DNA from: Crocinitomicaceae bacterium
GTDB lineage: Bacteria > Bacteroidota > Bacteroidia > Flavobacteriales_G > Salibacteraceae
Reading direction: 5' to 3'
Length of the DNA stretch: 64,000 nt
NCBI GenBank assembly: GCA_002707155.1
Contig: PAME01000018.1
Coordinates: 124,001-188,000 of the forward strand
Numbering within the stretch: the stretch's first letter is position 1; each line of letters begins with the position of its first letter. The translations under genes were made by a program, and so were the position numbers. The notes under the pieces were generated by a model. That model was not told the origin of the DNA. It saw only the letters and a program-made list of their open reading frames with translations, and ran no database searches. Below are positions 10,123 to 19,347 of the stretch, in pieces.

Positions 10123-11835
10123 ATGCGCAATATTGTTCTAGTCGTAATTTTTACTTTTTTGACCCTAATTTCAAGGTCTCAAATCAATTACCCGCACTTT
10201 AACAATGAGAGTTTTACCTACGATCAGGCGATAGATGAGCTGACTAAACTTACAGAATACAGTTCATACATAGAAATTACTGAGCAAGGACAAACTGATG
10301 TTGGGCGTCCACTGCACACGGTCATTTTTAATTACGATAAAGAGTTTGACGGATCTAAAATTGATCGATCTAAAAAGGCAATCCTATTCATTAACAATGC
10401 AATTCACCCCGGCGAGTCTTGTGGAGTTGATGCAACAGTGAAATTATTTGAGTACTTATCTAAGCATGGAAGAGAGCACTCAAATTTAATAGTAGTTGCC
10501 ATTCCAGTTTATAATATTGGTGGCATGCTCAATCGTTCTAAATACAGTCGAAGTGGACAGTCAGGTCCAGTGGAATGCGGTTTTCGAGGTAATTATCAAC
10601 ACTTAGATTTAAATCGAGATTTTATTAAATCAGATGCAATTAATACCGATTCTTTCCACAAAATATTTCATACTTGGAAACCGCATTTATTTATGGATAC
10701 GCATACCACTAATGGAAGTGACCATCAATATCCTTTATCTCTAATCGTTTCACAGCGCAATAAAATGAACCCAATTTTAGCAGACTATACTTATGAAAAA
10801 GTAGAAAAGTACCTATACCGAAAAATGGCTGAGAAAAAAAAAGAGATAGTACCCTATGTATATTTAATGAAGCGCACACCAAATGAAGGAATCAAAGATT
10901 TTTTAGAAACGCCTAGATACTCGAGTGGATATGTTAACCTATTTAATACCATTGGTTTAATCAGTGAAGCGCATAAATACGCTAGTTTTCAAAACAGGGT
11001 AGAGTATACCTATGAATTGCTGCGTACTCTTTGTGTTTTCACGAATGGAAACAGTAATGATTTGATACGGATAAAAGAATTGGCCAATCAATCGGATAGA
11101 CAACAAAATCAATTTACGATTAACTGGCTATTGGATACGCTCACGGCTGAAACTTTGTCATTTAAGGGATACGAAACGAGCATGGTAAAAAGCGAAACCA
11201 CTGGTTTGTTGAGAAGGTCCTACGATAGAACTAAAAAGTCGACTTGTCCCGTGCCTTATTTTAGGAACTATATTCCGGTGCAAGGAGTTACAGTGCCTCA
11301 ATTCTATGTTATTCCGCAATGTTACCCTAAACTTATAGACGTATTGAAACGTCAAGAAACTATTATGGAGCGATTTACTAACGATACCATTCTTAATGGA
11401 GGAATGTATTATTTAGAGGGTGTTACTTCTCCAAAGAAGCCCTATGAAAAGCATTATTTTCATGCAGATGTTCGAGTAAATGAAAACTTTCAAGGTGTCC
11501 GTTTTTACAAGGGCGATTATATTGTTTCGTTAGATCAACCAGCAAGAAGATTTTTGGTAGAAACCCTGGAGCCTAATGCTGCCGACGCATTTTTTAGATG
11601 GAATTACTTTGATAATGTTTTGCAACAGAAGGAATGGTTTTCAGATTTTGCGTTTGACCCTATTGCAAAAGAATTGCTTGAGGCAGATGAAATACTTAAC
11701 ACAGAATTTCAAGAAAAAAGAAAGAACGATAGTAAATTCGCAGAGAACCATATGGATCAATTGTTATGGATATTTCATCGTTCAAAATATTATGAGCCTG
11801 AGCACAAACGGTATCCAATAATGCGCGTATATTAG
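10123..11835 (+). CDS. Secreted M14-family zinc carboxypeptidase-like protein
   Basis: 570 aa with a signal peptide (MRNIVLVVIFTFLTLISRSQ). The peptidase domain shows the zinc ligands HPGE (His95, Glu98) and His194 in MDTHTTNG, the substrate-binding LNRD (Arg165) and a C-terminal catalytic-type glutamate in LISEAHKY (Glu282), so the M14 site looks complete. The second half, about residues 330-570, is a Bacteroidota-specific extension with aromatic strands and no sorting domain. Expected activity is hydrolysis of C-terminal amino acids or an amide bond in the periplasm or outside the cell. It lies 7 bases upstream of the CotH gene in the same direction, so the two may share a transcript. Confidence 0.9.
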   Translation: MRNIVLVVIFTFLTLISRSQINYPHFNNESFTYDQAIDELTKLTEYSSYIEITEQGQTDVGRPLHTVIFNYDKEFDGSKIDRSKKAILFINNAIHPGESCGVDATVKLFEYLSKHGREHSNLIVVAIPVYNIGGMLNRSKYSRSGQSGPVECGFRGNYQHLDLNRDFIKSDAINTDSFHKIFHTWKPHLFMDTHTTNGSDHQYPLSLIVSQRNKMNPILADYTYEKVEKYLYRKMAEKKKEIVPYVYLMKRTPNEGIKDFLETPRYSSGYVNLFNTIGLISEAHKYASFQNRVEYTYELLRTLCVFTNGNSNDLIRIKELANQSDRQQNQFTINWLLDTLTAETLSFKGYETSMVKSETTGLLRRSYDRTKKSTCPVPYFRNYIPVQGVTVPQFYVIPQCYPKLIDVLKRQETIMERFTNDTILNGGMYYLEGVTSPKKPYEKHYFHADVRVNENFQGVRFYKGDYIVSLDQPARRFLVETLEPNAADAFFRWNYFDNVLQQKEWFSDFAFDPIAKELLEADEILNTEFQEKRKNDSKFAENHMDQLLWIFHRSKYYEPEHKRYPIMRVY

Positions 11836-11842
11836 TGTAATT

Positions 11843-12046
11843 ATGAGAAAACTAATTTTATTATTCTTTTTAGGTCTTTTTTCGACTTTATTCGTCCAAG
11901 CTCAATTTGCAAAAGTTGATCACTGGGAAACTGCTATTTTTACTTCTGAAGAATGGAAGTACCACGTTGGCACAACTGCACCAGACCCCAATTGGAGAGA
12001 CGATACTTATAATGATGCTAGCTGGAGTGCGGCAAAGGTGGGTTAG
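11843..12046 (+). pseudogene. 5' part of a frameshifted CotH-family secreted protein
   Basis: 67 codons: a signal peptide (MRKLILLFFLGLFSTLFVQAQ) and the start of a beta-sandwich domain (WETAIFTSEEWKYHVG, WRDDTYNDASW), ending at TAG 12044-12046. The following frame continues the same domain (GGLGFGYSNL...FIRKKFTI...LFDYDAAFVAYINGYE), so one base is missing near the AAA run at 12034-12036. Adding an A there gives AAKGGLGFGYSNL, the motif normally found at this place. This and 12037-14037 form one gene. A homopolymer error and a true frameshift are equally possible. Confidence 0.85.
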
Positions 12047-14037
12047 GTTTTGGATATTCTAATTTAACCACTGTTGTTCCAACAACTAGGTCTCTTTTTA
12101 TTCGAAAAAAGTTTACTATTTCAGATTTCACAAAAATCTCTGCAGCTATTTTGTTATTCGATTACGATGCAGCTTTTGTTGCCTACATCAATGGGTATGA
12201 ATTTAAACGAGTAAATATTGGAAAAGCGTGGGATATAACGGCTCATACTGAAGTTGGTGATGTTGAACGTAAAGCAAAATTGGTTGATAATGGAAATTAT
12301 GAAGAGTACATCTTTAAAGATTATCAAATCAATAATCGAATAAAAAATGGAGATAACGTATTGGCTATTCAAATTCATTCCAGCTCTACTTCTCCAACTA
12401 AATTGGCTGCATTTTTTAATTTATTAGTAGGTATTAAAGATTCAACAAGTCAATTTGCTCCAGCGCCAACTTGGTATTCCCCACCTCCTATGTTTGCCGA
12501 TTATTCAACACTGCCTATCGTTCGGTTTACTTCTCCAAGGCTTGATAGTATTGCTAAGCAAGACGGAACTATGGAAATCACTTGGAACGGAAAAGGAGAG
12601 AAGAATTACTTTGACGCAGAACCAAATTACTACAACGGAAAAGTGGGAATAAAGACCAGGGGAAATAGTACACACGAATTTCCGAAAAAATCTATTCGTG
12701 TAGAAACCCGCGATTCTGCTGGGAATAACTTGAATCTTAAGTTGTTTGGATTTCCTTCAGAAAACGATTGGGTGCTTTATGCGCCCTATACAGATAAGTC
12801 TTTACTGCGGAATTATGTTATGTACAATATTGCAGGAAACATGTTGGAATGGGCACCAAGGACTCAATTGGTGGAGGTAATGCATAATGGATACTACCTA
12901 GGGGTTTATGTTTTTATGGAGAAAATAAAAGTCGATAAAAATCGAGTAGACATTCAACGCATGGACAAAAATGACACCATTGGAAATTCGCTTACTGGCG
13001 GATATATGACCAAGGTAGATTGGCAGCATGAGTTTAACCCAGCTACTTTCACGAACATACATGGAAGCACTTACCCCTATTATTCAGATATTACTTATGA
13101 GCATTTAGAGCCTAGTATTGATAGTATTCATCCAAAACAGAAAAAATACATAGAGGACTTCTATTACAATTTTGAGGATAATCTGTTAACAGGGGATTTT
13201 GCAGATCCTTCAACGGGCTACAGAAAATACATCAGTGAAGAGAGCTTCGCAGATTATATGATTTTAAATGAAATTTCAAAAGATATTGACTCTTATCGTT
13301 ACAGTACCTTTTTCTACAAAAATCATATTCTGAATGATGGTCTAATGCATTTAGGACCAGCTTGGGATTATAATTTCGGAATGGGTAATGTAAACTTCGG
13401 AACTGAAGGTGCTCAGTTTACTAAGAAATGGATGTACAACAAAGAAGGTAAGCGCATATGGTGGTTTGTACGGCTCATTGAAGACCCTCAATTTGCAGAA
13501 ACTTTTAATTGCCGTTGGGATTATTATCGAAATAATAGAGGAGTAATTTCAAAGGAATATCAATTCAAAGTTATTGATGATGCTATTGCTGAAATGGGCG
13601 AAGCGGTTACACGGAATCATTATCATTGGCAGACTTTAGGAAGGTACGTTTGGCCAAATTTCTTTGTTGGAGATACTTACGAAGAAGAGATTGATTACTT
13701 GAAGAATTGGATTGGAGAGCGCATCGATTGGATAGATATTAATATTCCAGGAGAATGCAATATGCCTGTTACTGTAAAAGAAATTGAACCGCTTGTTGCG
13801 GGCAGAATAAAGGTGTTTCCTAACCCTGCTTCAAATCAAATAACAATTGCGGCATTGGAGCAAATTACCAATTTGACCTTGGTAGACATGAATGGAAGAA
13901 CAATTCTGGAATTGAATGATCTTACAGGTCATAGCCAAATCCTAAGCATTGCAAATCTAACCCCAGGCATTTACTTTATTCAAGCTGATTTAGAAAACGG
14001 GAGTAGAGTGGTAGAGAAGGTTGTTAAGGCCAGTTAA
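12037..14037 (+). pseudogene. 3' part of the CotH-family protein, with CotH kinase domain and type A T9SS sorting domain
   Basis: Reading in the third frame from about 12037; the first usable start in this frame is a TTG at 12151. The CotH domain is clear: KTRGNSTHEFPKKSIRVE, LFGFPSENDWVLYAPY, DKSLLRNYVMYNIAG, YYLGVYVFMEKIKVDKNRV and GPAWDYNFGMGN, which contains the Asp/Asn pair resembling the metal-binding site of CotH/FAM20-like protein kinases. The C-terminus (IKVFPNPASNQITIAAL to PGIYFIQADLE) is a type A T9SS sorting domain. The protein would therefore be exported and attached to the surface, where CotH proteins phosphorylate other secreted proteins. Its stop overlaps by 4 bases the end of the convergent VTC/DUF4956 operon, a typical partner set. 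Confidence 0.88.
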
Positions 14038-14684
14038 TCCAACTCCAATTTATATCCAACACCGATAATATAATCTTGGTCGGGTCTGGGTTTATTCATG
14101 TCGCCTTGATAGCGGTAAAAAAGCTCAATAAAGCTTTTCTTCTTGAATTCGTATTCAAAACCACCCGTATAGCGCTGTCTTCTCCAATTTCTAAATCCGT
14201 CTGCATACTCCCAACCATAAAAGTACTCAGCTGCTAAATAACCTTTTACTTTCTTACTGAATTTGTGTTGATATTTTAGTCTTAACCTAAGATTATCATC
14301 GTCAATAGCACTTCTATAAAAATCGCGCTGAACCAAAATTCTAAAGTAAAACCGCTCGTCGTTCAATTTTAGCCTTAACGTATTTTCAAAATCGATTCTT
14401 TGAGTCAGGCCTTCACCCCTTGTCCTGAATCTATAATTTACTCCGGTTTTAAAGAAGTCGGCGACCGAATATTTGGCACCGATTTCACCAAAGGTTGTTC
14501 CTAAAGCACTTGAATTCTGATCAAATCGGGTTTGGAATTGACCACCTAAGGTAAATTTCTTATTAAACTCTTTACTTATGCCTGCACTGGTCCAAAGCTG
14601 AAAGTCCTTTTGCTGTGCAAATAGGTTTTCTGAGGTAAGGAATGCCAAACAAAGAAATCCAACGATATATAGGTTCTTCTTCAA
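14034..14684 (-). CDS. DUF2490-family outer-membrane beta-barrel protein
   Basis: 216 aa with a signal peptide (FLCLAFLTSENLFAQQ), then QLWTSAGISKEFNKKFTLGGQFQTRF and repeated amphipathic strands (YRFRTRGEGLTQRIDFENTLRLKL, YLAAEYFYGWE, RRQRYTGGFEYEF) ending GVGYKLELD. This fits the DUF2490 family of small outer-membrane barrels. It is the last gene of the operon running leftwards from 17581 and starts 2 bases after the DUF4956 gene. Its place in that cassette suggests a role in moving or anchoring the product at the outer membrane; this is inference. The 3' end overlaps the CotH gene by 4 bases. Confidence 0.85.
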   Translation of the reverse strand: MKKNLYIVGFLCLAFLTSENLFAQQKDFQLWTSAGISKEFNKKFTLGGQFQTRFDQNSSALGTTFGEIGAKYSVADFFKTGVNYRFRTRGEGLTQRIDFENTLRLKLNDERFYFRILVQRDFYRSAIDDDNLRLRLKYQHKFSKKVKGYLAAEYFYGWEYADGFRNWRRQRYTGGFEYEFKKKSFIELFYRYQGDMNKPRPDQDYIIGVGYKLELD

Positions 14685-14686
14685 GC

Positions 14687-15325
14687 TTATTTTTGCTTTT
14701 TAAAGTACACTCGAATGCGCGCTGAATCTTTCAAATAGTTTGCTTCCAAAATCTCAACTTTTTCGATTAATCTGCCTGTTCTTTCTTCCAAGTCGGAAAC
14801 TAAAACCGATTCGTTTTGGGGTTTTATATTTTCTATCTTCTCGTACATTACCGTCTGAATTTCATTACCCGAAGTCATTATATAACGTTCCAATAAATAC
14901 ATTAATCCTAGCACGAATAAGTTAGTGAACATAAGCTCAGCATAGCTTACTTTCTTTGTACTAATGGCATTCAAAACCGAAAGGCCAATGATTACAAACA
15001 TGTAAGTCATTTCCTTTACCGGAATGGTGGTGGTTCTATACCTAAGGATAGAGAATACTGCAAAAAGGCCAAATGCAAAACCAATACTTAGTTTAGTGGA
15101 GGCAAACAAATGGCATATAAAAAATACCATTGGACTAAACACCAAATAGCTAAACAAGTACTCACTGTCTCGTCTTGTAGCTTTATAAACCTTTAGAATG
15201 ATTGTATAGGAAAAAGCGAGATTGACCAAGAGACGAAATAACAATTCATACAAATCGTCGTTAAAAAGCTTTATTCCAAAAAGTCGTAAAGAATCGACAA
15301 GAATGATGTCTGAAAGTATATACAT
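14687..15325 (-). CDS. DUF4956 integral membrane protein
   Basis: 212 aa with about four membrane segments between residues 25 and 150 and a soluble C-terminal domain of about 60 residues (SVLVSDLEERTGRLIEKVEILEANYLKD). The hallmark is FGLFAVFSILRYRTTTIPVKEMTYMFVIIG, the conserved core of DUF4956. The fold pairs a membrane domain with a ferredoxin-like cytoplasmic tail, as in MgtC-like families. DUF4956 genes are commonly next to VTC-domain polyphosphate polymerases, and here the VTC gene is immediately upstream (1 base apart). Its biochemical role is not established; handling of the polymer or of divalent ions at the inner membrane is a reasonable guess. Confidence 0.9.
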   Translation of the reverse strand: MYILSDIILVDSLRLFGIKLFNDDLYELLFRLLVNLAFSYTIILKVYKATRRDSEYLFSYLVFSPMVFFICHLFASTKLSIGFAFGLFAVFSILRYRTTTIPVKEMTYMFVIIGLSVLNAISTKKVSYAELMFTNLFVLGLMYLLERYIMTSGNEIQTVMYEKIENIKPQNESVLVSDLEERTGRLIEKVEILEANYLKDSARIRVYFKKQK

Positions 15326-15326
15326 G

Positions 15327-16070
15327 TTATGCAGTAATTTTTCTTAAAAGGGGTTTAAATCTATTGTGTTTAATGTCTGGCCTATGCAACAATACCGCAG
15401 CACAGTATTTTGAAAAACTGCCGGGGTAAATTTTTAATTTTTTCAGCTCTCTCACAAATAAACTGTTATTAGAGAAGCGCTCTTGTTTAATTTCTGCAAT
15501 GACAATATCTTGGAATACATGCGATTTACCATTATAAATTGCTTCTAGGTTTATATCCAATGTGAACTTTTCTGTCATTGCTAAATCAGCCATAGTGAAT
15601 CTGCTGTAATTGATTCCAACGTTTTCTGTAAGGTCGCTAAATCCAATTCCAAGTTGATCTTGAAGGTAGTGCTCCGTTAGGTCACTTTTACTATCAGAAA
15701 AGGAGGGGAGTGCTATTCTTCTTTTTTCTGTTTTCGACTTATTGGTTTTCTTTTTTATTTCAAAAACAAATGGCCCGTTATCGCTGTATTGCCTAGACCT
15801 AACTTTAATACGATTCAAATAACCAGCATGATGTTGTCTGAAGAATTCAAAGTTGGGATAATCAAAGTATAAGTTTTTGTAATGAAATTGTCTTTCACCC
15901 TTCATATCTAATACGCAAACCTGTCCTTTTAATGCATTTAGGAAATCATGCAGTTTGTTTACAGGAAACATAAACTTCGTATCTACTCGAGCATCAAAAT
16001 CTACCTGAGCCAGCTCTTGAAGGTCAATGCCTTTGAATTCGTTTGCTATATGTAAGTTTTTTGTAATCAA
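15327..16070 (-). CDS. VTC-domain polyphosphate polymerase
   Basis: 247 aa, a single VTC/triphosphate-tunnel domain. Charged residues lining the tunnel are in place: R28-D30-K32 (DARVDTKFMF), R87-K89-R91 (LNRIKVRSR), E104-K106 (FEIKKK), a Lys/Arg cluster at 111-118, E193-K195 (IAEIKQE) and the terminal SKYC (220-223). VTC proteins polymerise ATP gamma-phosphate into polyphosphate; in yeast Vtc4 the chain passes through a membrane channel. Bacterial members often sit with DUF4956 and CotH genes, as here. There is no membrane segment, so the enzyme is cytoplasmic and may dock on the DUF4956 protein. It overlaps the upstream lipoprotein gene by 4 bases. Confidence 0.93.
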   Translation of the reverse strand: MITKNLHIANEFKGIDLQELAQVDFDARVDTKFMFPVNKLHDFLNALKGQVCVLDMKGERQFHYKNLYFDYPNFEFFRQHHAGYLNRIKVRSRQYSDNGPFVFEIKKKTNKSKTEKRRIALPSFSDSKSDLTEHYLQDQLGIGFSDLTENVGINYSRFTMADLAMTEKFTLDINLEAIYNGKSHVFQDIVIAEIKQERFSNNSLFVRELKKLKIYPGSFSKYCAAVLLHRPDIKHNRFKPLLRKITA

Positions 16071-16840
16071 GGATTACGAAAATTAAGGACAGTAATTTCA
16101 CCTGCATCAACAACAGTGTCTGTAGCTGAAATTGTTACGGATTTTGACACTTCTACTAAACCAGAAGGACATTGTAAGGTTTTGCATTCTGACATCGCAT
16201 ACAACTTGTAATCTCCAGCTTTAAGTTCTTTAAATTCAAATGAACCGTCTGCGCTACTTCTTACGTCATCACTCTGTGTAGTTCCATTACCGTAGATAAT
16301 GAAAACTCGAGTGTCGGGCTGACCAACTACACCCAATGTGTCGTTTATGTCATTATCATCAATGTAAACGGCAATTAATTTACCTTTTATTGTTGCAATA
16401 CCACCTTCTCCAGCACCTACTGCAACATGACATCCTCTGCCTGTAACTCGAGTAATACTGGTTGTCTCAAGCTCCAATTCTTCATCTTTTTTACCAATTT
16501 CCACTTCCTGAACTACTACTTCTTTTCCGGTAGGACAGTTTAAACATTCCGAATAGGTAAAAATGGAATATTTACCAGGCTGCAAGTATTCAAACTTAAA
16601 TGATCCGTCCGGCGCTGTCCGTACATCGTCGTCCAATTCTCCAGTTGCATCGTAACTTATGTAAATCCGTTCGTCTGGCACAGCAACGTCTGCGGCCAAA
16701 GTTCTTCCATCGTCTTCACATATATAGGTTCCAATTAATTTGCCTTTGAGTGTTGTTTTTCCACCAGTTCCCAGCTCTTTTTTGCAGGCTATAAATGCAA
16801 ACGCCATTATAGCTATTGTTAGATACTTCATCGTATTCAT
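16067..16840 (-). CDS. Lipoprotein with two tandem carboxypeptidase-regulatory-like domains
   Basis: 257 aa with a lipobox (AFAFIACKKE). Two homologous domains follow: about residues 30-125 (LKGKLIGTYICEDDGR to EVEIGKK) and 148-250 (IKGKLIAVYIDDNDIND to VVDAGEITVL). Both contain 'DDVR(T/S)(A/S)xDGSFxFxxLxxGxYxx(F/Y)xxSEC' followed by a CPxG motif, so this is an internal duplication. The DGSF-x-F pattern is that of transthyretin-like CarboxypepD_reg folds. A second start, MKYLT, lies three codons downstream. It sits in the lamin-tail/VTC/DUF4956 operon, which makes it a candidate surface or periplasmic acceptor or adaptor; that is inference. Confidence 0.85.
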   Translation of the reverse strand: MNTMKYLTIAIMAFAFIACKKELGTGGKTTLKGKLIGTYICEDDGRTLAADVAVPDERIYISYDATGELDDDVRTAPDGSFKFEYLQPGKYSIFTYSECLNCPTGKEVVVQEVEIGKKDEELELETTSITRVTGRGCHVAVGAGEGGIATIKGKLIAVYIDDNDINDTLGVVGQPDTRVFIIYGNGTTQSDDVRSSADGSFEFKELKAGDYKLYAMSECKTLQCPSGLVEVSKSVTISATDTVVDAGEITVLNFRNP

Positions 16841-16843
16841 AGA

Positions 16844-17581
16844 TTAATTTTTTAAAATGCGATAGGTGTCTTTTCCTATGAGCAGTTTGTATTTCCCTTT
16901 TTCGTATGTAGAGAAATGAATAGTAGCAGTGCTACTCTCAATTTTTGTTTTGTAAAGGACTTTGTCGGTTTTATTGTCCAATACTTTTACTACTTGTGTT
17001 TCTCCTTTTGGGTTCAAGAGCTTAATTGAATAGCTATTAATATTCATTTCAATAGTCACATTAGTCTCTGTTTTGCCTTTTAAATCTGAAACAAAAATTC
17101 TTCCCGTTTTATTAATTTTTGCTGGAGTAGGAATTAGATATTCTTTTTCTTTTCCACCGTCGGGTAAAAGGCCATAACTAATATTTGAAAATTGTCTTTT
17201 GTATTTTAATGAATGACAAAGTGTGCCATTTGGGTAACTCAAAAATAACTTTTCACCTTTTTGACTTAGTTTAAAATTAGTGTTTAGCTCTTTTGAGCTG
17301 GCATCGCCATTCGCCCATATTAAAAGGAAGCCTTTTGCTGTAATTTTAGTTCCCGAAGGCACGGTAAACATTTTTAGCGTGTCTTTATCATCTGACAAAA
17401 AATAACCCGATACATCAATAGTTTTTGAACTGGAATTGTACAACTCAATGTAATCGTAGGATTTTCCAGCACTATTTTTAACCAAACCCTTATTCTGCGT
17501 TAAGATTTCATTGATGACTATCTCCTGAGCGAACATATGAGAGCCTATAAAGAGGCATAAAATGAGTAGAAAGTTTTTCAT
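16844..17581 (-). CDS. Secreted lamin-tail-domain (LTD) protein
   Basis: 245 aa with a signal peptide (MKNFLLILCLFIGSHMFAQ) and one lamin tail domain at about residues 20-130 (IVINEILTQNKG, YDYIELYNSSSKTIDVSGY, FLSDDKDTLKMF, GFLLIWANGD, NFKLSQKGEKLFL). The C-terminal ~90 residues are beta-rich and end YKLLIGKDTYRILKN, similar to a T9SS sorting-domain end, but the typical YPNP motif is missing. First gene of the five-gene leftward operon. The same LTD is fused to a CotH domain in the 25402-27687 protein, which links this gene to the neighbouring CotH gene. LTDs in secreted bacterial proteins are thought to be binding modules. Confidence 0.9.
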   Translation of the reverse strand: MKNFLLILCLFIGSHMFAQEIVINEILTQNKGLVKNSAGKSYDYIELYNSSSKTIDVSGYFLSDDKDTLKMFTVPSGTKITAKGFLLIWANGDASSKELNTNFKLSQKGEKLFLSYPNGTLCHSLKYKRQFSNISYGLLPDGGKEKEYLIPTPAKINKTGRIFVSDLKGKTETNVTIEMNINSYSIKLLNPKGETQVVKVLDNKTDKVLYKTKIESSTATIHFSTYEKGKYKLLIGKDTYRILKN

Positions 17582-17596
17582 AGTTTAATTAAAGGT

Positions 17597-17624
17597 TAAA
17601 AGTAATTCTTTGAATGGTTAACAA
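17597..17624 (-). promoter_or_regulatory. Probable promoter of the LTD/VTC/DUF4956 operon
   Basis: On the minus strand a TTG (17622-17624), a 17-base spacer, then TACTTTTA (17597-17604), close to the Bacteroidota -33/-7 consensus. The -7 box ends 15 bases before the ATG at 17581. Confidence 0.4.
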
Positions 17625-17704
17625 TAAATAATCCTTATCATAATCTTAAGTTTTTTAGAGATGATGTTGATTTATCCTATAAATGAAGCACTTTAGTTAG
17701 AATT

Positions 17705-18382
17705 ATGACTATTGCAGAAAAAATTATTGAGTTTTTTAATGAATTAGAAGCGCCGGCAATTTCAACGCCCGAAGTGGAAGTCTTGAATCCTTTGCTAAGA
17801 AATGAAACCAAAGAAATAATAGATAAGTTTTATTCAAGATACTATAATGACCATAAAGAACGAATTGCATTTATTGGAATAAATCCTGGTCGCTTAGGTT
17901 CGGGACTAACCGGAATTGGTTTCACAGACCCTGTTAATTTGGAAAAAGTATGCGGAATCAAAAATTCCTTTCAAAAGAAGCACGAACTCAGCTCAAGGTT
18001 TGTTTATGACATGATTGAAGCCTATGGTGGGGTAGCTACGTTTTTTAAGGATGTATTTATTTCATCAGTTGTTCCATTGGGTTTTGTGAGACGCGATGTC
18101 AATCTCAATTATTACGACATAAAGGAATTGGAGCAAGAGTTGACTCCTTATATAAAGGAGCAATTCGAAAAACAGTTGCCTTTTCTAAGAAGGGATGTTG
18201 CCTTCTGTATTGGAAAAGGAAAGAATTTAAAATTTCTAAGTGATCTGAATAAAAAGGAAGGTTACTTCGATGAAATTAAAGTGTTACCACATCCAAGATG
18301 GATTATGCAGTATCGTTTAAAAAGAAAAACTGAGTTTATTGAGGAGTATACAAACCTCATTAAGGAATGTGCTAAACTATAA
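17705..18382 (+). CDS. SMUG2-like uracil-DNA glycosylase (DUF4918 family)
   Basis: 225 aa. The first catalytic motif is FIGINPGRLGSG at about residues 57-67, followed by TGIGFTDPV, and the second is LPHPRWIMQYR at about 193-203. These match the GINPG and HPR motifs of the SMUG branch of uracil-DNA glycosylases, in particular the DUF4918/SMUG2 group found in Bacteroidota. Such enzymes excise uracil or oxidised/deaminated bases and start base excision repair in the cytoplasm. It is a monocistronic gene between a divergent promoter region and a bidirectional terminator. The substrate range is not predictable from the sequence. Confidence 0.85.
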   Translation: MTIAEKIIEFFNELEAPAISTPEVEVLNPLLRNETKEIIDKFYSRYYNDHKERIAFIGINPGRLGSGLTGIGFTDPVNLEKVCGIKNSFQKKHELSSRFVYDMIEAYGGVATFFKDVFISSVVPLGFVRRDVNLNYYDIKELEQELTPYIKEQFEKQLPFLRRDVAFCIGKGKNLKFLSDLNKKEGYFDEIKVLPHPRWIMQYRLKRKTEFIEEYTNLIKECAKL

Positions 18383-18429
18383 AAAGCCCCTTACGATCCC
18401 GATAGCTATCGGGACGAAAGGGCTTTTAT
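18381..18429. terminator. Bidirectional terminator with nested 16-bp palindrome
   Basis: AAAAAGCCCCTT and AAGGGCTTTT form the outer stem, and between them lies the perfect palindrome CCCGATAGCTATCGGG (18398-18413). A-run on the left and T-run on the right make it usable for both convergent genes (SMUG2-like on plus, superoxide dismutase on minus). Confidence 0.8.
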
Positions 18430-18446
18430 TCTGTATTAAATAACGC

Positions 18447-19052
18447 TTATTTAGCTGCGTTGTATCTGTTGTTTACTTCGTCCCAGTTGATTACATTAAA
18501 GAAAGCTTCAATGTAATCTGGTCTTCTGTTTTGATAATTTAGGTAGTAAGCATGTTCCCATACATCTAATCCTAAAATTGGAGTTCCACCGCAACCAACT
18601 CCGGGCATCATTGGATTATCTTGATTTGCTGACGAGCAAACTGAAAGCTTACCATCTTTTACGCAAAGCCAAGCCCAACCTGAACCAAATTGTGTTGCTG
18701 CTGCATTGCTGAAGGCATCTTTAAATGCTTCAAACCCACCTAAATCACTGTTAATTGCGTCTGCCAATAATCCAGTTGGCAACCCGCCGCCGTTTGGAGA
18801 CATAATGGACCAAAATAATGAATGGTTGTAAAACCCTCCACCATTGTTTCTTACTCCAGTTCCAAGTGCTTCAATATTCCTTAGAATGTCGTCAATACTT
18901 GAGTTTTCATGATCCGTGCCTTCTAATGCAGCGTTTAATTTTGAAGTATAACCAGCGTGATGTTTAGAATGATGGATTTCCATTGTTCTTGCATCAATAT
19001 ACGGTTCTAAAGCGTTGTAATCGTATTTTAAGTTTGGTAATTGAAATGCCAT
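18447..19052 (-). CDS. sodA: Superoxide dismutase, Fe/Mn family (Mn-type signature)
   Basis: 201 aa enzyme that converts superoxide to oxygen and hydrogen peroxide. Metal ligands are His27 (MEIHHSKHH), the His in NHSLFW, and the Asp and His of DVWEHAYY. The residues that separate the metal types favour manganese: [11 protein letters not shown] has no glutamine at the FeSOD position, and SSANQDNP carries the MnSOD glutamine. There is no signal peptide, so it is cytoplasmic. It shares a bidirectional terminator with the convergent glycosylase gene and has its own -7 box. Symbol sodA is used on the Mn-type signature; a cambialistic enzyme cannot be excluded. Confidence 0.95.
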   Translation of the reverse strand: MAFQLPNLKYDYNALEPYIDARTMEIHHSKHHAGYTSKLNAALEGTDHENSSIDDILRNIEALGTGVRNNGGGFYNHSLFWSIMSPNGGGLPTGLLADAINSDLGGFEAFKDAFSNAAATQFGSGWAWLCVKDGKLSVCSSANQDNPMMPGVGCGGTPILGLDVWEHAYYLNYQNRRPDYIEAFFNVINWDEVNNRYNAAK

Positions 19053-19090
19053 TTTATGAAGAGTTTAAATTAATAATTGTGTTATTGAAT

Positions 19091-19098
19091 CAAATATA
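19091..19098 (-). promoter_or_regulatory. -7 promoter box (TATATTTG) of the superoxide dismutase gene
   Basis: On the minus strand TATATTTG matches TAnnTTTG and leaves a leader of about 35 bases before the ATG at 19052. Confidence 0.4.
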
Positions 19099-19347
19099 AA
19101 CAGCGATTCTTACTTAGAGAGAATTAGTGGGAATAAAATCTTGTAAATTGCTAAAATGATTTTTAAATTCTAATGGTGATGAACAGAATTATTACGGTGT
19201 TTTATCGATCACCTTTTGCCTCAAAAAGAAAGAATTGGGCATAAGAGTGTAAAACCTGTTTAAAAGATGAGAAATCTTCTTGCTGTATGCATTTAAATTA
19301 GTGACGGCTCCAACTACTTTTGATGTTAGTACAAAAACAAAAATTAC

